Part shown: positions 1 to 9,406 of the stretch, piece by piece
Layout of the letters: each line of letters begins with the position of its first letter
Position numbering within the stretch: position 1 is the stretch's first letter
Source: Limivivens sp934393555
GTDB lineage: Bacteria > Bacillota > Clostridia > Lachnospirales > Lachnospiraceae
Assembly: GCA_934393555.1 (NCBI GenBank)
Contig: CAKRQP010000001.1
Span: 1-64,000, forward strand
DNA: 64,000 bases
Direction: 5' to 3'
Translations under genes and position numbers: made by a program
The notes under the pieces: generated by a model
The model's database searches: none
The model's input: the letters and a program-made list of their open reading frames with translations, nothing else
What the model was told of the DNA's origin: nothing

Positions 1-2112
1 TTTTACCAGCATACATTTTCCGGTCACTGCACTGTAGCCCTGACGGCAGAGGATCCGGCTGTAAACATCCTCTTCTGTCTTTGGAAAGCCGGCAAAGGCA
101 TCTCCGGCAATGCGGTGAAGACCGATGATCACACCGGCATGGGCGATCCGCTTTTCTCCGTCATAAAGCCTTGCTCCCACAATGCCCGTTTTCTCTCTCA
201 TACAGCAGCCCAGCATTTCTTCCAGACTGTCCGGCGCAAGGAGTTCGGTGTCCACATCCAGGAAAAGAAGGTACTCTCCGCTTGCACTCTGAACCGCACG
301 ATTGCGGCAGGCTGCCGGATTTTCTCCTTCCTCACAGTGGATCAGCTGAAGCGTTTTTTCTGTCAGCCCCGTTTCCAGTGTCTCTTCCTCCGTCAGGATC
401 AGGTATTCATAATTCTGATACGAGGATTTCCGGTCGATGGAGGCAATACAGCGCTTCAAAGCTTCTTTTTCTCCCCGGTAAAGGATCAGGATCGAGAGCA
501 ACGGACTTTCCTTCCGTACAAAACGAGTCCGGAACAGTCCCGGATGCGCGCCCTTCTGTACCAGGGCCTTCTCTCCCAGACGCTCATAATGCGCCTGCAA
601 AGCCAGTCTTCCCTTCTCCCATTCTTCCTCTGCTTCGGCCAAAGCCCCTTCCGATACCCGTATATGACAAAGGATCCGTGGAAGGTGCACGATTTTCTCC
701 GCTTCCGCCGCTTCTGTCAGCCGAAGAAGGAGATCATAATCACAGGCTCCGGAAAAATGCGCATCCACTTTTCCCTCTTTTTCAAAAAAGGAACGTTTCA
801 CCATAAAGAAACGGCCCATGTAATTGGTGCTTTCCAGAAGCTCCGGATCAAAATCCGGTTTCAGTTCCGGTTCAAAAAAGTGGTTGCCGTCCGGTGTCAT
901 CCGGTCATTGTCCGGATAGAACAATACTCCCTCCGGGTGCTCGTTGACCGCTTTGGCAAAAGCAAACAAAGCATCCGGTGTGGGAAGATCTTCCTGACGC
1001 AAAAAGATCAGATATTCTCCCTTTGCCCGGGAAAGCTCTTCCTGAACGCCTTCTGCGATCCCGGTATGCTCCGGCTGCTCCGTCACATGAAGACGTTCTT
1101 CCTCTTTTTCAAAGGTATGCAGCACTTCATGAAGGCGCAGGTCCTCTGTTTCATCCGCCAGGCAGATTTCAAAATTCCGGTAGGTCTGGTTTTCCAGGTT
1201 CCGGAGAAGCTGCTTTAGCTGCCGTTCTCCCATATCTTTTACCGGAAGGATCAGACTGAACTTCGGCATGGCAGGAAGCACCGTGTTCCGCTGGCGTTCC
1301 AGTTCTCCCGGTCCGGGAATATGCCTCTGGATCCATGCCGGATAATCCACAGCCGCTTCTTCCGGTGCCGGAAAAAATTCCTTTGCCACCCTGGCAGTCA
1401 ATGCCTGCATTCCATGGAGCTTCCAGTAATCCATGCCTCGTTTTACATATTTTCCCATTTTCTGTGTCAGGATCATGGCCGGATCCAGATTCACGGGATA
1501 CACCTTTTTCCCCTGTGCTCCGACTACCACCAGATAGGCGACTCTCCCGAAAATCCCTTCCGCTTCGATCGTAAAACCACAGTTTTTCTCAATCTCCGTT
1601 TCAAAATATACGGCCTGTATATCCAGTCTGGCGTTCCTTCTGATCTTACACGGAAGCTTCTTTTTTTTCTGATCAAAAAGCCCGATCTTCAGAAGCTCTG
1701 TATCGGCTGCCCAGCCTCGAAGATAAAGCGTTCCTTTTTTGTTGTCCGCCTGCTCTTCTTCCAGATAAATGACCGGTCTCTGTCTGGCCTCCTTCATACG
1801 TTTCACAGAGCTTTCATACCAGAGAAGCCGTTCTTCTCCTGCTCTTGCAAAAACACAAAGATGGTGATGCTTCTCCCAGTTTTCCGGAAGTGTCAGAAAC
1901 ACGGTGACCTTTTCCCCCTTGGAAATTTCCGTGTTCCCAGGCATTTCCAATGCTCCATTATACTCCCAGTTTTCCATTTCCGCAGAAATTTTTTCCTTAT
2001 CCAGAAAAACTTCTATGCTGCGGCCGCTCGGAAAAATTCCCTGAAGAATGTAAACCCGCTCATCTTTCAGACTGAATCTGGCCCGTTTTACTTCCCATTC
2101 CTGTACTTTCAT
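1..2112 (-). CDS. Two-domain family 2 glycosyltransferase, 3' end outside window
   Basis: Reads 704 codons from an ATG at 2112 (GAGGAAG upstream) to the window edge without a stop, so the C-terminus is missing. It is a paralogue of the next two upstream genes: an N-terminal non-catalytic region of about 280 residues with the shared RGWA-D motif, then two GT-A domains. Likely cytoplasmic, adding sugars (rhamnose is the obvious candidate from the rfb genes) to a lipid-linked polymer. The first GT domain looks degenerate: where the paralogues have S/A-DHDD, this one reads RQED (bases 988-996). The second domain has DVDTE where the paralogues have NNDTE. The start overlaps the previous stop as ATGA, suggesting translational coupling. 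Family call is secure; sugar specificity is not visible. Confidence 0.85.
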   Translation of the reverse strand, partial: MKVQEWEVKRARFSLKDERVYILQGIFPSGRSIEVFLDKEKISAEMENWEYNGALEMPGNTEISKGEKVTVFLTLPENWEKHHHLCVFARAGEERLLWYESSVKRMKEARQRPVIYLEEEQADNKKGTLYLRGWAADTELLKIGLFDQKKKKLPCKIRRNARLDIQAVYFETEIEKNCGFTIEAEGIFGRVAYLVVVGAQGKKVYPVNLDPAMILTQKMGKYVKRGMDYWKLHGMQALTARVAKEFFPAPEEAAVDYPAWIQRHIPGPGELERQRNTVLPAMPKFSLILPVKDMGERQLKQLLRNLENQTYRNFEICLADETEDLRLHEVLHTFEKEEERLHVTEQPEHTGIAEGVQEELSRAKGEYLIFLRQEDLPTPDALFAFAKAVNEHPEGVLFYPDNDRMTPDGNHFFEPELKPDFDPELLESTNYMGRFFMVKRSFFEKEGKVDAHFSGACDYDLLLRLTEAAEAEKIVHLPRILCHIRVSEGALAEAEEEWEKGRLALQAHYERLGEKALVQKGAHPGLFRTRFVRKESPLLSILILYRGEKEALKRCIASIDRKSSYQNYEYLILTEEETLETGLTEKTLQLIHCEEGENPAACRNRAVQSASGEYLLFLDVDTELLAPDSLEEMLGCCMREKTGIVGARLYDGEKRIAHAGVIIGLHRIAGDAFAGFPKTEEDVYSRILCRQGYSAVTGKCMLVK

Positions 2113-4607
2113 TTTTCTGCTTCCTCACCGTGTGGAAAGAGTTTTTTCCATTCCACCGGAACTTCCTTCTCTTTACGTAACTGACATTCGCCGTTCATCA
2201 ATGACAGATTCGGACTGTAATAAGGATCTCCCTGATCCAGAAAAGACTTCCAGCGTCTTCGGAAACGAAGGATCTCCTGTTTAAAACGTTCCTTCTTTTC
2301 CGGTGTATTCTCATAACCTCTGGACTTTGATTCATAATGATAGAGCTCCACATTCGGATCCTGCACAATGAGTTTACCGGCTTTACGGATTCTCAGACAG
2401 AGATCCACATCATTTAAGGAGACCACAAAGGACTCATCGAAACCGCCGATGGCATCAAAAACGGATTTTTTCACCAGCATGCAGGCTGCTGTCACCGCAC
2501 TGATATCCTGTACGGCCTTTAGCCTTCCGAAGTATCCTGCATCCTGCCGGGTATGGAAATTCTGTACATGGCCTGCAAAATTTGCGATTCCTACCACCAC
2601 CCCACAGTGCTGGACCAGACCATCCGGATAATAAAGCTTCGCCCCCACAGCGCCTGTATCCTCTCTCTGGCAAAATCCCACCATTTCCCGGATCCAGAAG
2701 GGACTGATCACCTCGGTATCGTTGTTCAGAAGCAGTAGATAATCCCCCTTTGCATGGCGGGCGCCGAAATTGTTGATCGCAGAATAGTTAAATCCGCCCT
2801 CATAGCGTACCACCCGGAAATTTTCGTGTTCCTTTTCCATTTTTTCATAGTAAGCAAAGGTCTCCTCTTTCTCACTGTTGTTCTCCACAACAAGGATCTC
2901 GAAATGAGGATAATCCGTTTTCTCATAGATGGATCTCACACAGGTATCCAGCGTTTCTGCCTGATCCTTATTCGGGATCAAAATCGTCACCAGCGGCTCC
3001 CCTTTGACCTTCAGACGCATTTTGTAAAGGATAAAAATACCGGTGTATTCCACCTCTGCCTCATACCCCAGACGGGCATAATGCTCCGTAAGCGCCTTTT
3101 TTCCGGCCTCTATGGCATAGGTTTTGCTGTCCTGGTTGCCTGCCGTAGATGTTTCGGAAGCCCGCCAGTGATAGAGGATCTTCGGAATATGGTGGACCCG
3201 GTCGGTCTTCTCCATACAGCGAAGCAGAAAATCATAGTCCTGCGCTCCGTCACATTCTTTACGAAGAAGTCCCACTTCCTCTGCCAGACTTCTTCTCACC
3301 ATCGTCAGATGGCAGATATAATTGATGCACCTTAAGAAATCAGGGTTGAAATCCGGCTTCATCCGGGGTGAAAAATAGTGCTCTCCTTTTTCATCCGAAA
3401 GATCTTCATCGGTATAGATCAGATCCAGCGCCGGATCCTGGTTCAGTGCCTGCACCAGTTCAAAAAGTGCATTCGGCTCCAGAAAATCATCATGATCCGA
3501 AAACAGGAGAAATTCTCCGGAAGCCATGCGAATGGCTTCGTTGGTGTTCTCGGAAATCCCTCCATTCACTGCCAGCCGTTTCAGACGGATCCTTTTATCC
3601 GACCCATACTGTTTCTCCACAAAAGCCGCCGTCTTTTCGTCCGTACTTCCATCTGCCAGGCAAAGTTCAAACTTTCCATAGGTCTGTGCCGTGATGGAAT
3701 CGATCAAAGCCTTCAAAAAAGGCTCCGGCGTATTATAGAGCGGCACCACAATGCTGATCAGCGGCTGATAATCAAAAACTGTTTTTCGTTCTCTCTCCAG
3801 TTCTTTTTTGTCTGCTGCATGAAGACGGAACCATTTCTCGTACTCGATCGGACGGTCCTTTAAGGAGCGTAATTTTCCGGCTGTTTTCGAGACAAAAGCC
3901 TCTGTGCCGTGAGCCCGCCAGTAGCTGAGTCCTTTTCTGGCATATTTTTCCACTTTGTTTTTCAGGATCACCGGTGCTTTCAGACTGACCGGATAGACAT
4001 TTTTTCCGTTTTTTCCGGAGAATACCAGATAAACGGCATCCCCGCAAAGATCTGTGGCATCCAGAGAAAAACCACAGTTTGCTTCTACGGCGCATTCCCC
4101 GTACATACTTACCACATCCGGTCTTGCATTTCTGCTGATGCGACAGGGAAGTTTTCTCTTTTCGTGGTCGAAAAGCGCGATCTTCACCGGTCCCTGATCC
4201 ACCGCCCAGCCACTGATATGAAGCCTTCCGGCTCTGGGATCAATGACCTCCTCATCCAGATAAAACTGAGGACTTTTCTGCTTTCTCTTCAGGTCCCGCA
4301 CGGAAATCCGGAACCAGACATTTTTTCTGTCTTTTTCCACCGCATAAACCGTCAGCTGTCTGCCTTTCTCCCAGCCTTCCGGCAGCTGGATCGTAAGGAT
4401 CTTTTTTTCACCGAGAAGACGGATTGCTTCTTCCGAGCGGCTCAGTTCCTCTTCTTTTTCCCCGCTCATAAGCTCCGCCTTGATCCTGTGCCTGTCCAGG
4501 CAGACTTCCGGATCCGCCCCGGCAGGCCAGTTTCCTTCCAGGATATAGGTGTTTTTTACTCCGAGCAGAAAGCGTTCCCGTTCTGCTCCAAGTACCTGTG
4601 CCAGCAT
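2109..4607 (-). CDS. Two-domain family 2 glycosyltransferase (middle paralogue)
   Basis: 832 residues. An ATG at 4607 with GGAGG seven bases upstream is preferred over the TTG two codons earlier, which sits too close to the ribosome site. Residues 1-280 form a non-catalytic region containing SGWAVD near 135; the first GT-A domain (about 282-500) has ISIVVPLYN and FSDHDDF; the second (about 540-790) has VTILIPNKD and LNNDTEV, followed by the GGFDE and NDVDLCLR acceptor-side motifs. Such double GT2 proteins occur in rhamnan and related cell-wall polysaccharide loci (compare RgpF-type enzymes). It lies 2 bases after the upstream paralogue and is strikingly similar to it through both catalytic domains. 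Probably a cytoplasmic polymerising or branching transferase of the rhamnose polymer. Confidence 0.88.
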   Translation of the reverse strand: MLAQVLGAERERFLLGVKNTYILEGNWPAGADPEVCLDRHRIKAELMSGEKEEELSRSEEAIRLLGEKKILTIQLPEGWEKGRQLTVYAVEKDRKNVWFRISVRDLKRKQKSPQFYLDEEVIDPRAGRLHISGWAVDQGPVKIALFDHEKRKLPCRISRNARPDVVSMYGECAVEANCGFSLDATDLCGDAVYLVFSGKNGKNVYPVSLKAPVILKNKVEKYARKGLSYWRAHGTEAFVSKTAGKLRSLKDRPIEYEKWFRLHAADKKELERERKTVFDYQPLISIVVPLYNTPEPFLKALIDSITAQTYGKFELCLADGSTDEKTAAFVEKQYGSDKRIRLKRLAVNGGISENTNEAIRMASGEFLLFSDHDDFLEPNALFELVQALNQDPALDLIYTDEDLSDEKGEHYFSPRMKPDFNPDFLRCINYICHLTMVRRSLAEEVGLLRKECDGAQDYDFLLRCMEKTDRVHHIPKILYHWRASETSTAGNQDSKTYAIEAGKKALTEHYARLGYEAEVEYTGIFILYKMRLKVKGEPLVTILIPNKDQAETLDTCVRSIYEKTDYPHFEILVVENNSEKEETFAYYEKMEKEHENFRVVRYEGGFNYSAINNFGARHAKGDYLLLLNNDTEVISPFWIREMVGFCQREDTGAVGAKLYYPDGLVQHCGVVVGIANFAGHVQNFHTRQDAGYFGRLKAVQDISAVTAACMLVKKSVFDAIGGFDESFVVSLNDVDLCLRIRKAGKLIVQDPNVELYHYESKSRGYENTPEKKERFKQEILRFRRRWKSFLDQGDPYYSPNLSLMNGECQLRKEKEVPVEWKKLFPHGEEAEK

Positions 4608-4609
4608 CT

Positions 4610-7153
4610 TCAAACCTCCTCCCCGTCAGGGAACAGTTTTTCCCATTCCTCCGGGATCTCATGTTCCTTTCTCAGCGTACATTCTCCGTTCATCAGCGTC
4701 AGATTCGGACTGTAATAGGGATCTCCCTTTTCCAGAAAAGCTTTCCAGCGCTTCCGGAAACGGATGACTTCTCCTTTGAATCTGGCCAGCTTCTCCGGCG
4801 TATTCTCATAGCCTCTGGATTTGGATTCATAATGATACAGCTCCACATTCGGATCCTGCACGATAAGCTTTCCGGTTTCCCGTATCCGAAGGCAGAAATC
4901 CACATCGTTAAAAGCCACCTCAAAGCTCTCATCAAAACCACCGATTTCTTCAAAGACCGAACGTTTCACCAGCATACAGGCCGCCGTCACCGCACTGATG
5001 TCCTGCACCGCACGAAGTCTGCCGAAATAGCCGTTGTCCCGTCTGGTTTTAAAGTTCTGTACATGACCGGCATAATTGGCAAGACCAACCACCACGCCGC
5101 AGTGCTGCACCAGTCCGTCCGGATAAAAAAGCTTTGCTCCTACTGCCGCCGTATCCTCACGCTGACAAAAGCCCAGCATTTCCCGGATCCAGAAAGGGCT
5201 GATGACTTCCGTATCGTTATTGAGAAACAGAAGATACTCCCCTTTTGCATGGCGGACACCAAAATTATTGATCGCAGAATAATTGAACCCGCCCTGATAG
5301 GTTACCACATGGAAGTTCTCATGCTCCTGCTTCATCTTTTCATAATAAGCAAAGGTTTCCTCTTTCTCACTGTTGTTTTCCACCACAAGGATCTCAAAAT
5401 GCGGATAATCCGTCTTTTCATAAATGGAATCCAGACAGTTCGCCAGGGTTTCCGCCTGGTCTTTGTTCGGGATCAGGATCGTCACCAGCGGCTGGCTTTT
5501 CAGTTTCAGACGCATGCGATACATGATAAAGATCCCCGTATACTCCACCTCTGCTTCATAACCAAGCCTCGCATAATGCTCGGTAAGTGCCAGTTTTCCG
5601 GCATCAATGGCATACGTTTTGCTGTCCTGATTGCCAGCCGTGGAGGTTTCTGAAACTCTCCAGTGATAAAGCACCTTCGGGATATGATACACCCGATCGG
5701 TCTTTTCGATACAGCGGAGCAGGAAATCATAATCCTGTGCTCCGTCACACTGCTTCCGAAGAAGTCCGACCTCCTCCGCCAGACTTCTTCTTACCAGAAC
5801 CAGATGGCAGATATAGTTAATGCTCCGCAAGAAATCCGGATTGAAATCCGGCTTCATCCGTGGGGCAAAGAAGCGCTCTCCCTTTTCATCACAGAGATCT
5901 TCATCCGTATAAATAAGATCCAGCTCCCTGTTTTCGTTCAGTGCCCTGACCATCTCATAGAGTGCATCCGGCTCCAGAAAATCATCGTGATCCGCAAACA
6001 TCAAAAACTCACCGGTGGCCATACGGATCGCTTCATTCGTATTCTCGGAAATCCCCGCGTTGAGCCTGAGATGTTTCAGCCGGATCCTCGGGTCATTGCC
6101 GTAAAACTTCTTCACAAAGGCGGCAGGGCCTTTTTTCGTGCTGCCGTCCGCCAGACAAAGTTCAAACTTTCCGTAACTCTGTGCCGTAATGGACTGCAAA
6201 AGCTTCCGCAGATACTCCTGCGGCGTATTATAAAGAGGGATCACGATACTGATGAGCGGTTCATAATCAAATGTTCTTTTACTCTGCCGGTGAAGTTCCC
6301 ATGCAGAAGGTCTTTTCTTTTTCAGCCACCGCTGGTACTGTTCTTCATCTGTAAAATAATTGTCCTTTACATGGTCCAAAAGACCTGTGATCCCACGTTT
6401 TTTCAGGATCTCTTTATTCTCTGCCAGCCTTCCCCGGCCGATGGCTTTTTTCAGTCTTCCGGCCTTAGAGCATTTGAAATCAAATTTTTTCATGGAGATC
6501 TCATAGCATTTCTCGACAAGCGTATTTTTCATATGAAAAACCAGCTTTTTTCCCTGAAACTCAGATCTTGGACAGGAGAAAACGAAACCGCTTTCCGTAT
6601 TTTCCGGCACCCTGCCTTCCAGACCCAGATTTTCCGCCACATCAGGACGAAGGGAGCGATCCAGCACGCCTGGAACCTCATTCCCGTTCTCGTCGGTAAC
6701 TGAAAGATTATTTTCTCCGGTGAGATCAAGCATCCAGCCCCGGATCGTGATCCTTCGGTCCTCCAGCCCGCAGAAGTCCACATAATACTGGATAGAAGCT
6801 GCTTTCCAGCCTTTTTCCAGCTCCGAAGTATTCTGTTCCAGCAGAACTTTTTCTTCGTTTCCGGCTTTCAAAAGGATTTTTATGCCTTTCCCGGCTTTTA
6901 TGAAATTCTCAAGGTCACCTATCTTTACACGAAAACCCAATTCGTCAGCCTGCGCCGCATAAGCCGGATAACATTTTACCACATCCGGCCGCGGAAAAAA
7001 TGTCACCTCAGTCTTCACCGGCTCTCCTTTGTCATCCAGAACCTCAATCGCAGCTTTCTCTCCCTCCACTGCCTTCCAGCCCTGCACGGTCAGACTTCCT
7101 CCCGGAACCCACTGGTACTCTTCCCTATCCACTACTACTTTTTGAATGCTCAT
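4610..7153 (-). CDS. Two-domain family 2 glycosyltransferase (first paralogue)
   Basis: 847 residues from an ATG with GAGGAG upstream. Same plan as its downstream neighbours: N-terminal region (about 1-290, with RGWMLD) that is more divergent than in the other two, a first GT-A domain with ISIVIPLYN and FADHDDF, and a second with VTILIPNKD, LNNDTEV and GGFDE. Both metal-binding acidic motifs look intact. From about residue 295 onward it is nearly interchangeable with the 2109-4607 protein, pointing to a fairly recent duplication or gene conversion. It sits 20 bases after the kinase-like gene. Role inferred: transfer of sugars to the lipid-linked rhamnose polymer in the cytoplasm. Confidence 0.88.
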   Translation of the reverse strand: MSIQKVVVDREEYQWVPGGSLTVQGWKAVEGEKAAIEVLDDKGEPVKTEVTFFPRPDVVKCYPAYAAQADELGFRVKIGDLENFIKAGKGIKILLKAGNEEKVLLEQNTSELEKGWKAASIQYYVDFCGLEDRRITIRGWMLDLTGENNLSVTDENGNEVPGVLDRSLRPDVAENLGLEGRVPENTESGFVFSCPRSEFQGKKLVFHMKNTLVEKCYEISMKKFDFKCSKAGRLKKAIGRGRLAENKEILKKRGITGLLDHVKDNYFTDEEQYQRWLKKKRPSAWELHRQSKRTFDYEPLISIVIPLYNTPQEYLRKLLQSITAQSYGKFELCLADGSTKKGPAAFVKKFYGNDPRIRLKHLRLNAGISENTNEAIRMATGEFLMFADHDDFLEPDALYEMVRALNENRELDLIYTDEDLCDEKGERFFAPRMKPDFNPDFLRSINYICHLVLVRRSLAEEVGLLRKQCDGAQDYDFLLRCIEKTDRVYHIPKVLYHWRVSETSTAGNQDSKTYAIDAGKLALTEHYARLGYEAEVEYTGIFIMYRMRLKLKSQPLVTILIPNKDQAETLANCLDSIYEKTDYPHFEILVVENNSEKEETFAYYEKMKQEHENFHVVTYQGGFNYSAINNFGVRHAKGEYLLFLNNDTEVISPFWIREMLGFCQREDTAAVGAKLFYPDGLVQHCGVVVGLANYAGHVQNFKTRRDNGYFGRLRAVQDISAVTAACMLVKRSVFEEIGGFDESFEVAFNDVDFCLRIRETGKLIVQDPNVELYHYESKSRGYENTPEKLARFKGEVIRFRKRWKAFLEKGDPYYSPNLTLMNGECTLRKEHEIPEEWEKLFPDGEEV

Positions 7154-7173
7154 CGATACTCCTCTAGCTCTTC

Positions 7174-8466
7174 TTATTTCTGATGCTGTTCCTTGTAGCC
7201 TCTGTATTTCTCATATGCTTTCCATACTTTCGTATGCTTCATCGCACTGATCGTATTCTCGGCCTCGCGAAGCTGCTCCCGGAGCCTTCTCAGTTCCTCG
7301 CTCCGGCTCACATAAGCATCCGCCAGCATACCAAGTTCTTTTCTGGAGCCCTCCTCAAACGGGAAAACAGCCAGGTCCACCTCAAGCTTCTTCGCTCCCT
7401 CGGGAATCTCCGTCACATAAAAGTTCGGATCATCCTCCCCGAAAAAGAGCCAGTTTCCAATAGAACTTCCCTTTGCCAGGGTCACAGGCGTCTGCCCGCT
7501 CTGCCCGTTGAAAGAAAGCTTTCGGATCTCCGTCATGCAGGCCCGGTAACCGGGATCCAGACGGAGACTTTTCACTCCTTCCGGAAGCGGGATTTTTTCT
7601 TCCAGCTGCCAGCAGTCTCTGTGCTTCATCTGGAAAAGTCTGGAATTTTCTTCCGTATAGCCATTTCCACAATCAAAATAAACCTGCAGCATCTCCTGTG
7701 GAAAACGATCTGCCACCCGAAGAGAACCGGCACTGATATCCTGATAAAGATCCCGGATGGGCGTATGCCTCCGACAGACATATTTCTGAAAAGAAGTTTC
7801 CATGGCTTCATAAGCCCGCCGTTCTGCTTCTGTAATTCCCATTTTCCCATAGAAATCAAAAGGCTTGAACTCCTCGCCACGATCCGCATGATCCGTAAAG
7901 TAAAAAATGATCCGGTAGAGGATAAAGTTTACCGGAATCGGAAAATCAAAGCTCCACTCATAGTCAATGGCAGTCCATGTTTCTCCGGTGAGAAGGATAT
8001 TCCCGCAGACCAGATCGATATTAGAAAAAGGTGCACAGACCGTCCCTTGCGGAAGCTCTGGTTCGCCAAAAACCTCCCGGAAGCCTTCCGTGGTCTCAAA
8101 GACCGCCCCTTTGTGCAGAGACTTTACAAATTCAAGATACTCCAGGAACTTCTCTGCGCAAAAGCCGATACCCTGTTCCTTTTCCACCGATAAGAGATGC
8201 TCCTCCAGGGTCTCCCCTGTAAGGTATTCCAGTTCTACACCACCGGGGATCAGGCTGCACACATTATAGGAGAGCTTCGTTCCTTCCAGTTCTCTCGAAA
8301 ATGCCTGATACCAGTGATAGATCGCCTCCACATGGAGTTTTCCCTCCGGGAATTCCGGAAGCTTCTGCACATAGCGGACACCGTCCTCGTCCTGCAGAAT
8401 ATCCGTGCGGATAGCGAGACAGTGATTTCTCTCATTCGAATATTTGGAATAAATAACCTTCTTCAT
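7174..8466 (-). CDS. Kinase-like protein with C-terminal coiled coil, possible polymer-end kinase
   Basis: 430 residues, ATG with AAAGGAGGAG upstream. The first 180 residues fit an APH/lipopolysaccharide-kinase fold: a likely nucleotide lysine (K35) and paired glutamate (E47), a hinge-like segment (ELEYLTGE), a catalytic loop NIDLVCGNILL with D151 and N156 exactly five apart, and a metal-binding D168 in AIDYEW. A second region (about 280-385) is probably beta-rich, followed by a heptad-like coiled coil (about 383-412) and a basic tail. Its start overlaps the methyltransferase stop (ATGA). In WbdD of E. coli O9a a methyltransferase, a kinase and a coiled coil are fused and cap the polysaccharide end before export; here the same parts occur as two coupled genes beside a Wzt-type ATPase. 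Kinase fold is moderately supported, the capping role is inference. Confidence 0.6.
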   Translation of the reverse strand: MKKVIYSKYSNERNHCLAIRTDILQDEDGVRYVQKLPEFPEGKLHVEAIYHWYQAFSRELEGTKLSYNVCSLIPGGVELEYLTGETLEEHLLSVEKEQGIGFCAEKFLEYLEFVKSLHKGAVFETTEGFREVFGEPELPQGTVCAPFSNIDLVCGNILLTGETWTAIDYEWSFDFPIPVNFILYRIIFYFTDHADRGEEFKPFDFYGKMGITEAERRAYEAMETSFQKYVCRRHTPIRDLYQDISAGSLRVADRFPQEMLQVYFDCGNGYTEENSRLFQMKHRDCWQLEEKIPLPEGVKSLRLDPGYRACMTEIRKLSFNGQSGQTPVTLAKGSSIGNWLFFGEDDPNFYVTEIPEGAKKLEVDLAVFPFEEGSRKELGMLADAYVSRSEELRRLREQLREAENTISAMKHTKVWKAYEKYRGYKEQHQK

Positions 8467-9392
8467 GACTCCTCCTTTCCCAGCAGTACCAGAAAGGAAT
8501 TGGAAAATTCCGGAAACAGACCGTTTTCGATGATGCTGTCAAACACCTTTGATTCATCAAAAAGCAGAAGCCGCCTCTGGTCATAATTGCAGATATTCTC
8601 TTTCAGATCTCCTTTTCTCGGAAGGTAGGCATCCGAGTAGACAGAAAACGGGAATTTATAGTCCGGATATGGGTAGTAGAATTCCGGCTGGAAATTTCCC
8701 GCCTCATGGAAGAGACGGATCAGCTCCGTTCTGGAAAACGTATGGACGTCTTTTGTGTTCGGATAGCCTTCCAGTCCCTCAAAGAAACGGCCCACATGAT
8801 CCTCCGCACAGCCTGCCCAGTATTTGAGGCCCAGACGGTTCTCTATGGCAATGACAATCTTTCCGCCGGGAGCCAGATGGCGTTCCACCAGCTGAAGCAT
8901 ATAGACAAAGGGATTCTCATTGTCCGTATAGCAGGCCGCATACTCGAAGACACCGATGAAAGTGATGTAATCATACTTTTCCGTCAGTGTCTTTTCCACT
9001 TCTTCAAAAGCTCCCAGAAGGATCGTCACATGATCACAGTCCTTATTCCGGTAAGCGTTGATGAGGCTTCGCTGTCTGGAAAGTTCCACGCAGGTCACGC
9101 TCCCTGCTTTCTTCGCCAGTGCCCCGGTGATGGCACCGCAGCCGGCTCCGATCTCCAGAACTTTATCCTCCTTTGTGATGGGCAGCCAGCTCACAATGTT
9201 CCCACGGATATGAGAAAAATGGTACATCACCGGCCAGCTTTTTCTCTCCGCGATGACCTGATTATACTCTTCCGGCGTTTGACAGCTTTTCGCAATCTCC
9301 AAAAGTTCCTTTTCCACAGGTCCGTCACTGTACAGGTCGCTGCCTGAATAACAGGTGTCGTCCAGTGCGATTTTTCCGATCTTCTCCCTCAT
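8463..9392 (-). CDS. SAM-dependent methyltransferase
   Basis: 309 residues, ATG with AAGGAT upstream. Residues 77-90 give the class I motif VLEIGAGCGAITG, followed by the acidic motif CVELS near 100 and a motif IV region around DYITFIGVFEY. A conserved-looking segment, AIENRLGLKYWAGC, lies in the middle. Lies between the exporter ATPase and the kinase-like gene with which it overlaps by four bases. Methylation substrate is not visible. Given its place, methylation of the growing polysaccharide end or of a nucleotide-linked sugar is the likeliest role. Methyltransferase call is secure; target is inference. Confidence 0.85.
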   Translation of the reverse strand: MREKIGKIALDDTCYSGSDLYSDGPVEKELLEIAKSCQTPEEYNQVIAERKSWPVMYHFSHIRGNIVSWLPITKEDKVLEIGAGCGAITGALAKKAGSVTCVELSRQRSLINAYRNKDCDHVTILLGAFEEVEKTLTEKYDYITFIGVFEYAACYTDNENPFVYMLQLVERHLAPGGKIVIAIENRLGLKYWAGCAEDHVGRFFEGLEGYPNTKDVHTFSRTELIRLFHEAGNFQPEFYYPYPDYKFPFSVYSDAYLPRKGDLKENICNYDQRRLLLFDESKVFDSIIENGLFPEFSNSFLVLLGKEES

Positions 9393-9406
9393 AGAAATAT
9401 CCTTTC

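Noticed and set aside
115..1218. Long plus-strand open frame (367 codons)
   Set aside because: It lies opposite the partial two-domain glycosyltransferase, which has clear GT2 motifs. The plus-strand product is rich in F, R, H and C without domains, typical of an antisense shadow.
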